From NCBI GenBank assembly GCA_036705565.1, contig JAUBUY010000022.1: a DNA stretch of 64,000 nucleotides; one strand, 5' to 3'. The first letter of the stretch is position 1; each line of letters starts with the position of its first letter. The notes under the pieces were generated by a model. It did not search any database. It saw nothing but the letters and a program-made list of their open reading frames with translations, and had not been told where the DNA came from. Source of the DNA: Microcoleus sp036705565. Its GTDB lineage: Bacteria > Cyanobacteriota > Cyanobacteriia > Cyanobacteriales > Microcoleaceae. A program made the translations under genes and the position numbers. Positions 32,747 through 42,590 of this stretch are shown here, piece by piece.

Positions 32747-35503
32747 ATGTTTAACACAGCAGGACGGTTTCCAGAAAATCCGATTCGGGGAAATGTTGCG
32801 GGTGTTTCAGCGGAAATACTAGACTTATTCAGTAAGTTCGATCGCTTAAATCAGATCGGGACAATTGCCGTAGGCGATACCAATATTTTATTTGATACCA
32901 GCTACGATTTGACTGAAAAACGCGATGGGGCGGCGGCTGCGACTGGTAGTGCGATCCTCTACGAGGGCTTCGCTAACGGCCTTTTTGGGCCATCCACCGA
33001 CTTCGGTCTCCCATCGTCAGGAAGCGACAATCTTAAATTTGATAGTAGTCTAAAATCCCCGACCGCTACCTCCACTCAAGGTGAGATAGACGAACTGACA
33101 GGGATGGCTTTACCTGTTGGTGAACTCTCCCTATCCCAAACTTCTTCCCTATTTCCTGATGAAAACTGGGCTTTCAATTTTAAAAATTACACCATCGATC
33201 ACCAAGGTTTAAACACCCTCAACCTTAAAGTTGGTTACGGGTTAAAACCGGGAATTACCCCAAACGAATATCCAGATTTTGTGCCCATTTACCAAAGCAT
33301 TGATAATTTCCTAGTTAACTACCCGAACGAAACAGATTTCTGGGAAATTCTCAACAAAAATTTGACGGAAAAGGTGCTTACTGAAAATCCGGTACTGACA
33401 GATGTTACGATTCAACTGGAAGTTTTGCCAACGGAGGTATTGCCCTACGATCGCGCCAGTACAGTTTTCCGCAGTCAATCGGGCAAAATCACAGAAGATT
33501 GGAATTTTTCACTCAAAGACTACGCAATCAATCACCAAGGATTGAACAAGCTCAATCTCGATATAGATTACCAGTACAAACCGGAAATCGCTCCCAATGA
33601 ATATCCCGATTTTGTGCCAATCTACAATAGCATTGATAACTTTTTAACCACATATCCGAACGAAACAGATTTTTGGGAAGTTGTCAATAAAAACTTGACT
33701 CAAAATATCCTCAACGAAAATCCTGCATTGGCGGCAATTAAGATAGACTTCAACGTTCTGCCAAGCCAAAGCTTGCCCTACAACCGCACCAGCAAAGTTA
33801 CTCGCACTCAACCCAGCAATCCTCAAGGAACTTTCCTAGTTGGCAATAGCCGGGGAAATAATGTACTTCGGTTTGACGGCAATACCGGCAATTTTCTAGG
33901 CGAATTTATTCCACCGGGAAGCGGCGGTTTGTCCAATCCAGATACGATCGTTTTTGGGCCCGATGGCAATGGCGATGATCAGTCGGACATTTACGTTACT
34001 AGCGGCGACAAGCCCGGAAATTCGGGAGAACCGACAGCATCGGCGGTATTGCGGTATGACGGAATTACTGGCGCATTTATTGACAAGTTTGTCGCCGATA
34101 ATCCGAACACGGCGGCCGATGAAACTGGCGGATTGTTTCGCCCTTACGGTTTAGCTTTTGGCCCTGACGGTAATTTTTATGTCAGCAGTTTTTTGAGTGA
34201 CCAAATTCTGCGATATAACGGCCAAACAGGACAGTTTATTGATGTATTTGCTTCGGGAAATCAGCAAGCGGGAGGATTGAATGGCCCGAACGGTTTACTG
34301 TTTGCTCCTGACGGCAATTTGTACGTGACAACGCAGGGGAGTGTGGCGACCAACGGTCAACCAGATTTTAGCGCAGGTTTCCCCAGTCAGGTGCTGCGTT
34401 ACAACCCGCAAACCGGGCAGTCAAGTATCTTTGCTTCGCCCGATCCTTCGCCTCGGAGTCAGGGATTTGCAAGTCTTTTGGGACTGGCAATCGGGCCCGC
34501 TGACGGCGACCTTTATGTCAGCGATTTTGCTAACGATATCAGGCGCTACAATTTAAGAAGTGGGGAATTGGTCAAGGTTTTATCTACGAATTATACTGAT
34601 ACTTCGCCCAGTAGCAATTATGTAGGTAGTTTGGCTTTTTCGCCGATCGGCAATTTGTTTGCAGTTGGCTTTGACAACCGCGCTAATGCTAACGGTGCCG
34701 GCGCTGTTTTGCGGTATAATGGCAAGACTGACGAACCGCTGCCAATATCGGGAAATCCTGGATCGAGTAACAGTTCTATTTTTGTCCCTCCCGACAGCAA
34801 GCTACAGCGTCCAATAGGAATTTCTTTCTTTCCGTCCGATGCTCAACTGACGGAGAAATGGAATTTTACATTGGCAAATTACCCCATTAATCATCAAGGG
34901 TTAAACAACCTGAATATTGATGTAAATTATAAGTACAAAGACGGGATTCAAAATTCTGAGTATCCTGATTTTGTGCCGATTTACAAGAGCATTGACAACC
35001 TTTTAGTTAACTACCCGAACGAAACAGATTTTTGGGAAATTGTCAACAAGAATCTGACCGAAAAAGTGCTTGCTGACAATCCGGCACTTTCGTCGGTGAC
35101 GGTTAATTTGGATGTTTTACCGACGAACCGATTGCCTTACGAGCGCAGCAGTACCGTTACTCGCACTCAAGATGGTAAATTAGGCGAAGCATGGGATTTC
35201 AAAATTCCTAATTACTCGATCGATCACCAGGGTTTGAATAACCTCAATATGGATGTCAAATATCAGTACAAACCAGGAATTACGCAGGATGAGTATCCAG
35301 ACTTTGTGCCGATTTACCAAAGCATCGACACTTTCTTGACTAATTATCCCAATGAAACGGATTTCTGGGAAATTCTTAATAAGAGTTTGACGCAAAAGCT
35401 GCTAGCCGAAAATCCGGCTTTGGATGCGTTGCAAATTAATCTGGAGGTTTTGCCGACTAACAGATTGCCTTACGAGCGAGCTAGCATTGTGTCGATCGCT
35501 TAG
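32747..35503 (+). CDS. Large protein: four T-fold-like repeats around a beta-propeller
   Basis: 918 residues, no signal peptide. Four about 107-residue repeats lie at about 138-243, 248-355, 702-808 and 812-918. Each has a HQGLN.LN motif, EYPDFVPIY.SID, NYPNETDFWEI and a NENPAL..VLPT segment ending LPY.RAS. Between pairs two and three (about 360-695) lies a beta-propeller with FGPDGN and VLRYDG-type blades. The repeat resembles the tunnelling fold of FolB/uricase-like proteins in strand-helix pattern (weak inference). Function is not recognised. No obvious Ca-binding or RTX motif. The gene stands alone after the TnpB-related element and a dispersed repeat; a RBS is not clear. Confidence 0.8.
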   Translation: MFNTAGRFPENPIRGNVAGVSAEILDLFSKFDRLNQIGTIAVGDTNILFDTSYDLTEKRDGAAAATGSAILYEGFANGLFGPSTDFGLPSSGSDNLKFDSSLKSPTATSTQGEIDELTGMALPVGELSLSQTSSLFPDENWAFNFKNYTIDHQGLNTLNLKVGYGLKPGITPNEYPDFVPIYQSIDNFLVNYPNETDFWEILNKNLTEKVLTENPVLTDVTIQLEVLPTEVLPYDRASTVFRSQSGKITEDWNFSLKDYAINHQGLNKLNLDIDYQYKPEIAPNEYPDFVPIYNSIDNFLTTYPNETDFWEVVNKNLTQNILNENPALAAIKIDFNVLPSQSLPYNRTSKVTRTQPSNPQGTFLVGNSRGNNVLRFDGNTGNFLGEFIPPGSGGLSNPDTIVFGPDGNGDDQSDIYVTSGDKPGNSGEPTASAVLRYDGITGAFIDKFVADNPNTAADETGGLFRPYGLAFGPDGNFYVSSFLSDQILRYNGQTGQFIDVFASGNQQAGGLNGPNGLLFAPDGNLYVTTQGSVATNGQPDFSAGFPSQVLRYNPQTGQSSIFASPDPSPRSQGFASLLGLAIGPADGDLYVSDFANDIRRYNLRSGELVKVLSTNYTDTSPSSNYVGSLAFSPIGNLFAVGFDNRANANGAGAVLRYNGKTDEPLPISGNPGSSNSSIFVPPDSKLQRPIGISFFPSDAQLTEKWNFTLANYPINHQGLNNLNIDVNYKYKDGIQNSEYPDFVPIYKSIDNLLVNYPNETDFWEIVNKNLTEKVLADNPALSSVTVNLDVLPTNRLPYERSSTVTRTQDGKLGEAWDFKIPNYSIDHQGLNNLNMDVKYQYKPGITQDEYPDFVPIYQSIDTFLTNYPNETDFWEILNKSLTQKLLAENPALDALQINLEVLPTNRLPYERASIVSIA

Positions 35504-36072
35504 CCTATCATTGGAAATTAGATGGAAAAATCTTGACAAGAAATACATACTTAGCTACCGTAAGGGTAAGGTTAAGTACGTTGCGTAGAAACCAGGTTGT
35601 TTCGCGTCCAAGACAAACCCATTTAAATTGTCTGTTGTGCTGTGGTGAAAAACCCGGTTTTTAAAAGAAACCGGGTTTCTGAATTAGACCGAGTTTACCA
35701 AATTCCATTTTGGGATATATGTCTGTGTCCCGCTGCATTTGATACCTAAATAGTGGTGGACGCAAATAGGATAAAAAACCAGGTTTTGGCGTTAAAGTCG
35801 ATCGCTGACAACCTGTTATTTTGACTCTTAACCTGGTTCTTGTGCTTCCAGGACTGAAAAATATAGTTTTTTTTATCGGAGTTCGTGCTGCGCCCAATTT
35901 CTAGTCATCCAACCCATATTTTACCAATAAACCCAGTTGCTCCCGCCCAGTCCTACTTATTACCAATTACGCTGTAAAATATTGAGAATACCTCTTTAGA
36001 TTGATAGACATTTTGATTATTTCCTTTTAAATATGGTAGCAGTTCGCTGCCAATATGTAGGGTAAAAAATTT
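35504..36072. other. Intergenic region with AGAAACC(A/G)GG repeats
   Basis: 569 bp without a gene. It contains several AGAAACC(A/G)GG and AACCGGGTTTCT pieces around 35583-35685 and an AACC(T)GGTT-rich stretch at 35787-35842, the interspersed kind seen at 26459. Short open frames here look like chance. The last 60 bp are AT-rich and may carry the promoter of the antiporter gene. Confidence 0.5.
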
Positions 36073-38073
36073 ATGTTAACTTCCGGGCCAATTACCGCCC
36101 CCGTTCCCGTTTTCCTGGTTCTTTTAGCAATCATGCTACTCGCGCCGCTGGTATTTGAGCGCTTGCGACTACCGGGAATAGTGGGTTTAATTATTGCTGG
36201 CGTAATTGTCGGGCCCAACGGTCTCAATTTGCTGCAACGAGACGCTACTATTGTTTTGCTAGGTACTGTAGGATTGCTGTTTTTGATGTTCCTAGCGGGA
36301 CTGGAAACTAGCCTTGACGATCTCAAACTGAATGCGGACAAAGCTGTCATATTTGGGCTAGCTACTTTTGCGCTACCGATGATATTGGGGACAGGGGCGA
36401 TGCTGCTGTTGGGATATAGCTGGCTGGCTGCAATTTTAGTCGCTTCTTGTTTTGCTACGCACACACTTTTAGCGCTGCCAATTCTCACCAAATTGGGATT
36501 GATGCGAACTCAGACTATTACTACGACTTTGGGCGGGACTTTAATTACCAATGTGTTGGGACTGTTGGTGCTGGCTATTGTTGTTAAAGCTTACAAAGGA
36601 AATCTCACTCTCGAATTTTGGCTGTTTCTCATTCCATCTCTTGCTATCTACACTTTTGCTACTTTGTGGGGCGTTCCCAAAATCGGTCGCTGGTTTTTCA
36701 AGAAATTCGGACACGACGAAAATGCCGAATTTATATTTGTATTAGCAACCCTATTTCTAGTTTCTTACGCAGCAGAACTAATTGAAATTGAGGCAATTAT
36801 TGGTGCATTTTTATCGGGGATTGCCATTACTCAAATTATTCCCAAAATGAGTCCCCTGATGAATCGGATTGAGTTTATTGGCAATACGCTGTTTGTGCCG
36901 TTTTTTCTGATTTCTGTGGGGATGTTAATTGACCCGCTAATTTTGGTAAAGCAGCCGCAGTCTTTGTTGGTGGCGGCGGTGATGATTTTAGCAGAGGTGG
37001 TGAGCAAGTTTTTGGCAGCTTGGCTACCGGGGAAATTATTTGGCTTTGAGTTTCCGAACATTATGGTAATGTTCGGCCTTTCTGTTGCTCAAGCTGCTTC
37101 TACTTTGGCGGCGATTACGGTTGCTTTTGAGATTAAATTGGTCGATCGCGTAACGGTGAACGGCATCATTGCCATGATTTTAGTAACTTGTGTCGCTTCT
37201 CCTTGGATTGTATCTCGGTGGGGTCAAGAAATGCAGCCGCCGGGGTCGAGTTTGCCGGTTCCTACTGCGGGAAAGCATTCATGGGGAGAGCGAGTTTTAG
37301 TGCCTGTTGCTAATCCGAATACGGAAGATAATTTGCTGCGTTTGGCTTTGATTTTAGCAAAAACATCTCAGGGAACTTTGTTGCCGCTGCATATTTTGTC
37401 CGATCGCGGGGAAGCAATTTCGCCCGCAGAGAAAATGCAGCAAACTCAACTTTTGACTGCTGCGGAAACTGTCGCCCATGCGGCTGCTTGTGCGGTTGAA
37501 CCGATCGCGAGGATAGATGATGCGATCGATCGCGGAATTCTGCGGAGTGCAACCGAACGCGAGGCTAGTTTAATAGTTTGCGGTTGGAAGGGATTTTCCA
37601 CGACTCGCGACAATTTTTTTGGCAGCATCATTGATACTGTGATCGGGCGATCGCCCGTACCCGTACTGATTGCTCGATTTCCCGATCCTCTCCAGAATAC
37701 AGCCAGAGTTCTTTTGGCGGTAACTGACAGCGAGTTGACTCGGTTTGGATTTCAGGAAACCGTGGATATTGCTAAGAGTTTGGCCGAGGAACTCAAGGCG
37801 AGTTTGCAAGTGTTGTTGGTGGCGACAAAACGGGAACAAAGCAACAAAAGTGGGGCGGAGGTGGAAATTCTTTCTGAGATACCAGTAAATCGGGTGCGGG
37901 GAAATTTTATCAGGCTAGTTTCGCAGAATTTGTTAGAACACGATTTGCTGATTTTAACCACAATTTCTCACCAGAATTTGTGGGAAAAACCGGGCACTCT
38001 CAAAGAACCGGAAGCGATCGCCCGGGTTCACGCAGATATCTCGATGCTTGTTGTTTATTTTCCTGTATCTTGA
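36073..38073 (+). CDS. CPA2-family cation:proton antiporter with two USP domains
   Basis: 666 residues. The first about 390 form 12 or 13 membrane helices of the KefB/NhaS type (MLLAPLVFERLRLPGIVGLI at the front; LSGIAITQIIPKMSPLMNR; GLSVAQAASTLAAITVAF). The remaining 270 contain two universal-stress-protein-like domains (GERVLVPVANPNTEDNLLRL at about 397; SLIVCGWKGFSTTRDNFFGS; second starting about 540), as in cyanobacterial antiporters. It exchanges Na+ or K+ for H+ across the cytoplasmic or thylakoid membrane, the USP part being a likely regulatory module. The stop is followed by an inverted repeat and GTCAGGAG-type repeats. Confidence 0.9.
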   Translation: MLTSGPITAPVPVFLVLLAIMLLAPLVFERLRLPGIVGLIIAGVIVGPNGLNLLQRDATIVLLGTVGLLFLMFLAGLETSLDDLKLNADKAVIFGLATFALPMILGTGAMLLLGYSWLAAILVASCFATHTLLALPILTKLGLMRTQTITTTLGGTLITNVLGLLVLAIVVKAYKGNLTLEFWLFLIPSLAIYTFATLWGVPKIGRWFFKKFGHDENAEFIFVLATLFLVSYAAELIEIEAIIGAFLSGIAITQIIPKMSPLMNRIEFIGNTLFVPFFLISVGMLIDPLILVKQPQSLLVAAVMILAEVVSKFLAAWLPGKLFGFEFPNIMVMFGLSVAQAASTLAAITVAFEIKLVDRVTVNGIIAMILVTCVASPWIVSRWGQEMQPPGSSLPVPTAGKHSWGERVLVPVANPNTEDNLLRLALILAKTSQGTLLPLHILSDRGEAISPAEKMQQTQLLTAAETVAHAAACAVEPIARIDDAIDRGILRSATEREASLIVCGWKGFSTTRDNFFGSIIDTVIGRSPVPVLIARFPDPLQNTARVLLAVTDSELTRFGFQETVDIAKSLAEELKASLQVLLVATKREQSNKSGAEVEILSEIPVNRVRGNFIRLVSQNLLEHDLLILTTISHQNLWEKPGTLKEPEAIARVHADISMLVVYFPVS

Positions 38074-38075
38074 GG

Positions 38076-38222
38076 AATATTTTGGGAGCATCTCAATGAA
38101 AGCAGGCAAGCTAGAAATTGGAGTTAGGAGTCAGGAGTAAGGAGTCAGGAGAAAAGAGTCAGAAGGAAGAAGTCAGGAGCCAGAAGAAGTGTTTTTACAA
38201 ATATGAGATGCTCCCAATATTT
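38076..38222. repeat. Inverted repeat around GTCAGGAG-type tandem repeats
   Basis: AATATTTTGGGAGCATCTCA (38076-38095) is inverted at about 38204-38222 (TGAGATGCTCCCAATATT). Between lie purine-rich AGTCAGGAG-like units. It follows the antiporter stop by 2 nt. The whole of 38074-38588 is free of genes. Confidence 0.65.
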
Positions 38223-38370
38223 TAACCGCAGATGATGTTATGAATCTGCATTGATCTGCTGTTAAGATTTAATCCTACTCCATCCGATGCAACCGTCCAT
38301 GAGATAACTAACTTCCGAAGTTTGTACTTTTCGGGCTGCAGGTTAATATCAAATCCGTGGGTACCGACAC

Positions 38371-38435
38371 TATTCCTATCTCTCTTCTCTTCCTCTGCGC
38401 CCTCTGCGCCCTCTGCGGTTTAATCATTCAAAAAG
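38371..38435 (+). repeat. Dispersed CTCTGCG repeat, copy 3
   Basis: TATTCCTATCTCTCTTCTC followed by CCTCTGCG and CCCTCTGCG units and GGTTTAATCATTC, the same family as copies at 2614 and 19602. Confidence 0.6.
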
Positions 38436-38588
38436 AACCCGCCTAAAGCCCGGACGATCGCACTTTTCCAAACTAATTTCGATCGCACTCCGATGGAGAC
38501 AATTTCTCGGCATCTAGGACAATTTCTCGGTATCTGGGAGAATTTTGAGAATATGGTGATATATCTCCTCTAGTTCAATAACGTAAAA

Positions 38589-40247
38589 ATGAGCATCAGA
38601 CCAAATTTCAGATGGTTTTCTTCAGTGGCGAGTGTTTTGGGTTCGATTTCGATCGGCACTTTCAGCGACGCGACATCCTCTGTAAAAGCGGCAGAAACGG
38701 TTGTTATCCGCAAAGGTATTTTAGAAACGTCAATATCGGTTGCGGATTTGCGCGAACTCGCAGAAACAGGAAAAGTCCCCGCCAAACTGCAAGCTTATGC
38801 CAATCTCTTGTCTGACGAACAGCGGAGTAAAATTTTTCGGGCGCTGCAAGCGAAAATTCCCCTCAATGTAGTCGGCCTGAGCAACTTGCTAAATACGGGC
38901 ATTGGCACTGGCATCCTGACGGATTTGACTACTGTCATACCCAGGCGCGACGGTGGGGGTGTGGAAGCGCTGCGAGCCGCTCTGGTGCAGGGAGCAAAAG
39001 CGCCGGAAGGCTTATCTATATTGAGTTTCATTGAATCTTATCCGAGCTCGCGGGTCGTGGTGGATCTAGATCGAGCTTTCGCTGTTTTGGGAAATATGAA
39101 CGTAAGTTTTTGGCAAACTCAGCGCTTTATGGCGGCGATCGCACCTCAGTTAGCACCAGTTAAACCCGCGTTTAAGCTGCCTTTCGATCCAACCCAGCCG
39201 GGCCCTAATGTCGTGCAGGTACGGGCGCTAGATTTGAACGATAGCGCCCGCAATCGGCGTATTCCAGTTGATGTGTACTGGTCAAGAGCTGCGACAGCCG
39301 ACAAACCGACGATCGTCTTTTCTCACGGTTTGGGTTCCGTCCGCACGGATTTGCGCTACTTAGCCGAGCATTTGGCGTCTCACGGCTATGTGGTAGCAGC
39401 TTTAGAACATCCCGGCAGTAACGAGACGAATACCAATGCTGCGATGGCGGGGAAGTGTCCGTTGCTAGCTCCTCAAGAGTTTTTAGACCGTCCCAAAGAC
39501 ATCAGTTTTGTACTCGACGAACTGACAAAATTGAACCAAACTGATGATAACTTGCAGGGGAAAATTGCGATCGACCCAGCGGTGATCGTTGGCTATTCCT
39601 TCGGCGGCGCTACAGCCTTGTCCGTGGCCGGCGCCGAACTGCAATTGAGCGGACTCAAACAAAGGTGTCAGGGGGATTTGATTGGGTTCAGCTTAGGCGA
39701 AGGCATTCAGTGCGCGGCGGCCGGATTGCCCGAAGAACGGTATCAATTGCGGGATGGGAGGATTAAAAGGGCGATCGCCATGAATCCGATCGCATCATTA
39801 TTATTTGGAGAAACGGGCTTAAGTAAAATTAAGATTCCCACATTAATAGTAGCATCTTCTGCCGACAAAACCACTCCTGCCTTAGCCGAACAAATTGCTG
39901 GCTTTCCGAAAATTCCATCTCCTAAATGGCTAGTTGGTTTTGTAGGAGGAACGCACTTAAGCGTCAAAGATCCGAGTACAACTTTAAACCAAGTTCGCAG
40001 GCCGAGCACAGTAATTACTGGGGATGAAGTTGTCGGCGACCAAGCTGTTAGCATACGCAATTATATTAAAGCTGTAAGTTTGGCTACCGCCGCGCAACTA
40101 ACTGCTGAAGCTGATAAATATGCAGTCTTTCTAACACCAGAATACGCGCAATTTGCCTCCACATCGGCAATCCCGGTGCGGCTAGTAACAGAAATTTCCC
40201 CGGAAATTAATACCGTCGTGCAAACTTTTATTCAAAGGAATAAGTAG
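38589..40247 (+). CDS. Alpha/beta hydrolase with N-terminal DUF1400 domain
   Basis: 552 residues. A signal peptide (hydrophobic 12-27, cleavage near SVKA) is followed by a DUF1400 segment, about 36-160 (VVIRKGILETSISVADLREL; SDEQRSKIFRALQAKIPLN). The hydrolase core follows: oxyanion-type FSHGLGSVRTDL, nucleophile Ser in VGYSFGGATALS, acid region PTLIVASSADKTTP, and His in FVGGTHLSV. The pattern recalls dienelactone hydrolases and PAF-acetylhydrolase-like lipases. Exported, probably cleaving ester bonds; the substrate is unknown. It stands alone with heptamer-rich gaps on both sides. Confidence 0.88.
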   Translation: MSIRPNFRWFSSVASVLGSISIGTFSDATSSVKAAETVVIRKGILETSISVADLRELAETGKVPAKLQAYANLLSDEQRSKIFRALQAKIPLNVVGLSNLLNTGIGTGILTDLTTVIPRRDGGGVEALRAALVQGAKAPEGLSILSFIESYPSSRVVVDLDRAFAVLGNMNVSFWQTQRFMAAIAPQLAPVKPAFKLPFDPTQPGPNVVQVRALDLNDSARNRRIPVDVYWSRAATADKPTIVFSHGLGSVRTDLRYLAEHLASHGYVVAALEHPGSNETNTNAAMAGKCPLLAPQEFLDRPKDISFVLDELTKLNQTDDNLQGKIAIDPAVIVGYSFGGATALSVAGAELQLSGLKQRCQGDLIGFSLGEGIQCAAAGLPEERYQLRDGRIKRAIAMNPIASLLFGETGLSKIKIPTLIVASSADKTTPALAEQIAGFPKIPSPKWLVGFVGGTHLSVKDPSTTLNQVRRPSTVITGDEVVGDQAVSIRNYIKAVSLATAAQLTAEADKYAVFLTPEYAQFASTSAIPVRLVTEISPEINTVVQTFIQRNK

Positions 40248-40733
40248 TTATTAGTCATTAGTCATTAGTCATATCATGTCCGGTCAATTAACCATGATTC
40301 CTGTAGGGGCGGGTTCGCCAAGATATTGAATAGAAACGGGAAAATCTGTAAACCCGACCCGACCTTTAATCGCCGTAAATCGATGGGACATAATATCATT
40401 AGTCATTAATCATTAGTCATTAGTCATCAGCTAATAACTAATGATAAAAACTTGTAGTAATATCAAATAAGGTGACATCGAAATTATACTTGAGTGCGAG
40501 CGGGACGATCGCTCCTGAGAGCGCGGAGCCACACGGGAAACTCCCACTGCACTGGGAAAATTATGATTCCGATGTCAGCGGAAACGAGATTACGACTAGC
40601 AGCCTTTCCTTTTGTATGCGCGGTAGCTTAGCCCCCAGGGTGGATTTTCTTCTTAAGCTGTTTCTGATATTTTTTGTCCGTGCAAGGGCAAAATATAAGC
40701 AACCGCTTTCACAAACTCTACTCCCCAACTGCG
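40248..40733. repeat. Repeat-rich intergenic region with ATTAGTC heptamers
   Basis: 486 bp. ATTAGTC tandem units at 40250-40272 and 40398-40432 flank an element of about 130 bp with inverted ends ATATCATGTCC (about 40272) and GGGACATAATAT (about 40385), like the one at 59696-59815. No gene found; the short frame 40472-40741 looks like chance. Confidence 0.5.
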
Positions 40734-40958
40734 ATGCCTAAAAAAAATCTTATCCCGCTATTGCTTCTGTTGGCAGCCCTGTTTACCCTTTACGGTGACA
40801 CTTTAACTTTTCTCCCCAAACCTGTAAGAGATACTAGCGTGGCCAGTCGAAAGTTCTTCGTCGGGTTGTGGCCAGATTGGTTGAGGCCGAGAGATTTCAA
40901 CGAGAAAAGGCAACAGGATATTGAGAAATTGCAAAAAACTCCTAGCCCGAGTCGATAG
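40734..40958 (+). CDS. Small membrane protein (74 aa)
   Basis: Start ATG at 40734 (GCG ATG CCT AAA AAA); an upstream in-frame ATG at 40674 gives a poor prefix. Residues 4-26 are one hydrophobic segment (IPLLLLLAALFTLYGDTLTF); the rest is polar, with RKFFVGLWPDWLRPRDFNEKR. I do not recognise the family, though such short one-helix proteins with a WPxWL-like motif occur in cyanobacteria. It stands alone. Confidence 0.55.
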   Translation: MPKKNLIPLLLLLAALFTLYGDTLTFLPKPVRDTSVASRKFFVGLWPDWLRPRDFNEKRQQDIEKLQKTPSPSR

Positions 40959-41241
40959 TTTTGAGCTACCAGCGAGAAACCCTGTTTCTTTAACAATACC
41001 TAGCCATTTTCTTGTAGGTTGGGTTAAGCGAAGCACAACCAAACAGTACGATTTTAGATTTTGGATTTTAGATTTTAGATTTTTTATCCCATCTCTAATC
41101 TGTAATCGATTAAACTTGAGATTTGAGATTTTCCCAGCAGTAAGGTGTGCAATGCACACCCTACAGATAGAGGTTATGCGTCCAGGACTATTTTAGATCG
41201 ATCCTCCCATCTAAAATCTAAAATCTAAAATCTAAAATTGA
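40959..41241. other. Intergenic region with TAAAATC heptamers
   Basis: 283 bp. GATTTTA-type heptamers at about 41051-41083, the palindrome GGTGTGCAATGCACACC near 41144, and TAAAATC heptamers at 41211-41240, directly after the ilvC stop. A GTTGGGTTAAGCGAAGCAC piece is a known-looking interspersed word. No gene seen. Confidence 0.5.
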
Positions 41242-42240
41242 TTAAGCGTGCTTTTTCAACCAGCTAAACATAGCTCGCAAATCTTTACCAACTTCTTCAA
41301 TAGGATGTTCTGCTTCCTGACGGCGCATGGAGGTAAAACCTGGCTTGCCGGCTTGGTTTTCCAGAACGAATTCGCGGGCAAATTGGCCGGATTGAATTTC
41401 GCTGAGAATCTTACGCATTTCGGCGCGGGTTTGATCCGTGACGATGCGGGGGCCGCGAGTTAAATCGCCGTATTCTGCGGTATTGGAGATGCTGTCGCGC
41501 ATTTTGGCGAGGCCTCCTTCTACTACTAAGTCAACGATAAGTTTAACTTCGTGCAAACATTCAAAATAAGCTAATTCCGGTTGGTATCCGGCGTCAACTA
41601 AAGTTTCAAATCCAGCTTTAATTAAGGCGCTCAAACCGCCGCACAAAACTACTTGTTCGCCAAAAAGATCCGTTTCTGTTTCTTCGCGGAAAGTGGTTTC
41701 CAGGATGCCGGCTCTGGTGCCGCCGATACCTTTAGCATAGGCCATTGCCCGATCGCGCGCTTGACCGGAAGCATCTTGATATACTGCAAACAAACTCGGA
41801 ACACCTTCCCCTTGTTCGTAAGTCCGTCGCACCAAGTGTCCGGGGCCTTTGGGGGCAACCATTACTACGTCTACATTGGCAGGGGGAACAACTTGGCCGA
41901 AGTGAATGTTAAAACCGTGAGCAAATGCTAAAACATTTCCTTCAGAAAGGTTGGGTTCGATTTGTTCTTTGTAAATAGTTTTTTGAACTTCATCGGGCAA
42001 TAAAATCATGATGAAGTCAGCAGCGGCTGCTGCTTTGTCTACCGGGTGAACTGTTAAACCCGCGTCGGTTGCTTTGGCGGCAGATTTGCTACCGGGATAC
42101 AAACCGACAACGACATTCATGCCACTGTCTTTGAGGTTAAGCGCGTGGGCGTGTCCTTGGGAACCGTAGCCGATGATAGCAATCGTTTTGTTGGCTAAGA
42201 GGTCTAGGTTCGCGTCGGTGTCGTAATACATACGGGCCAT
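41242..42240 (-). CDS. ilvC: Ketol-acid reductoisomerase
   Basis: 332 residues from the ATG at 42240, which AGGAG precedes by 10 nt; the usual length is about 331. A Rossmann NADP-binding front with IIGYGSQGHAHALNLKDSG is followed by the all-helical domain with acidic metal ligands (DLFGEQVVLCGG; FECLHEVKLIVDL; NTAEYGDLTRGPRI). It converts acetolactate or acetohydroxybutyrate into dihydroxy acids in valine and isoleucine synthesis. It stands alone, as usual in cyanobacteria. Confidence 0.97.
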   Translation of the reverse strand: MARMYYDTDANLDLLANKTIAIIGYGSQGHAHALNLKDSGMNVVVGLYPGSKSAAKATDAGLTVHPVDKAAAAADFIMILLPDEVQKTIYKEQIEPNLSEGNVLAFAHGFNIHFGQVVPPANVDVVMVAPKGPGHLVRRTYEQGEGVPSLFAVYQDASGQARDRAMAYAKGIGGTRAGILETTFREETETDLFGEQVVLCGGLSALIKAGFETLVDAGYQPELAYFECLHEVKLIVDLVVEGGLAKMRDSISNTAEYGDLTRGPRIVTDQTRAEMRKILSEIQSGQFAREFVLENQAGKPGFTSMRRQEAEHPIEEVGKDLRAMFSWLKKHA

Positions 42241-42460
42241 AATCCTTGTCTCCTGAGATGCAAATTGGGTGATTGACTGCAAAACTCTCATTTTATCAAA
42301 GTAGGGTACTTTTTTTACATAATTTTTTTAATTAAGATTTGAGCGGGGGAAATTTTAGCGAGATCGCGCTGAATTTAGCAGGGTTTGTCGCCGAGTCAAA
42401 TATAATTGTCAATAGCGTGCTGTGCATTTGAAAAAACCTCACATCTTGCACCATTCTCAA

Positions 42461-42527
42461 GAACAGGCTTTCCGGCCTGTTCCACAAAGAGTGAATTTTG
42501 TTGTGGAACAGGCCGGAAAGCCTGTTC
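42461..42527. repeat. Perfect 27-bp inverted repeat (GAACAGGC type)
   Basis: 42461-42487 and 42501-42527 are exact reverse complements with a 13-nt loop. Nested outside are TTGCACCAT (about 42446) and ATGGTGCAA (about 42546), also inverted. The GAACAGGC and GGCCTGTTC words recur in the tandem repeat at 43563-43822. It lies between ilvC and the VOC gene. Confidence 0.85.
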
Positions 42528-42590
42528 ATAAAAAGCTTATTTAACATGGTGCAATATCTCAGAAAAACGCAACTAACTAACTTTTTTAAG

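Noticed and set aside
40472..40741. 89-codon frame before the small membrane protein gene
   Set aside because: Runs through repeat-like DNA, has no Shine-Dalgarno and no recognisable protein features.
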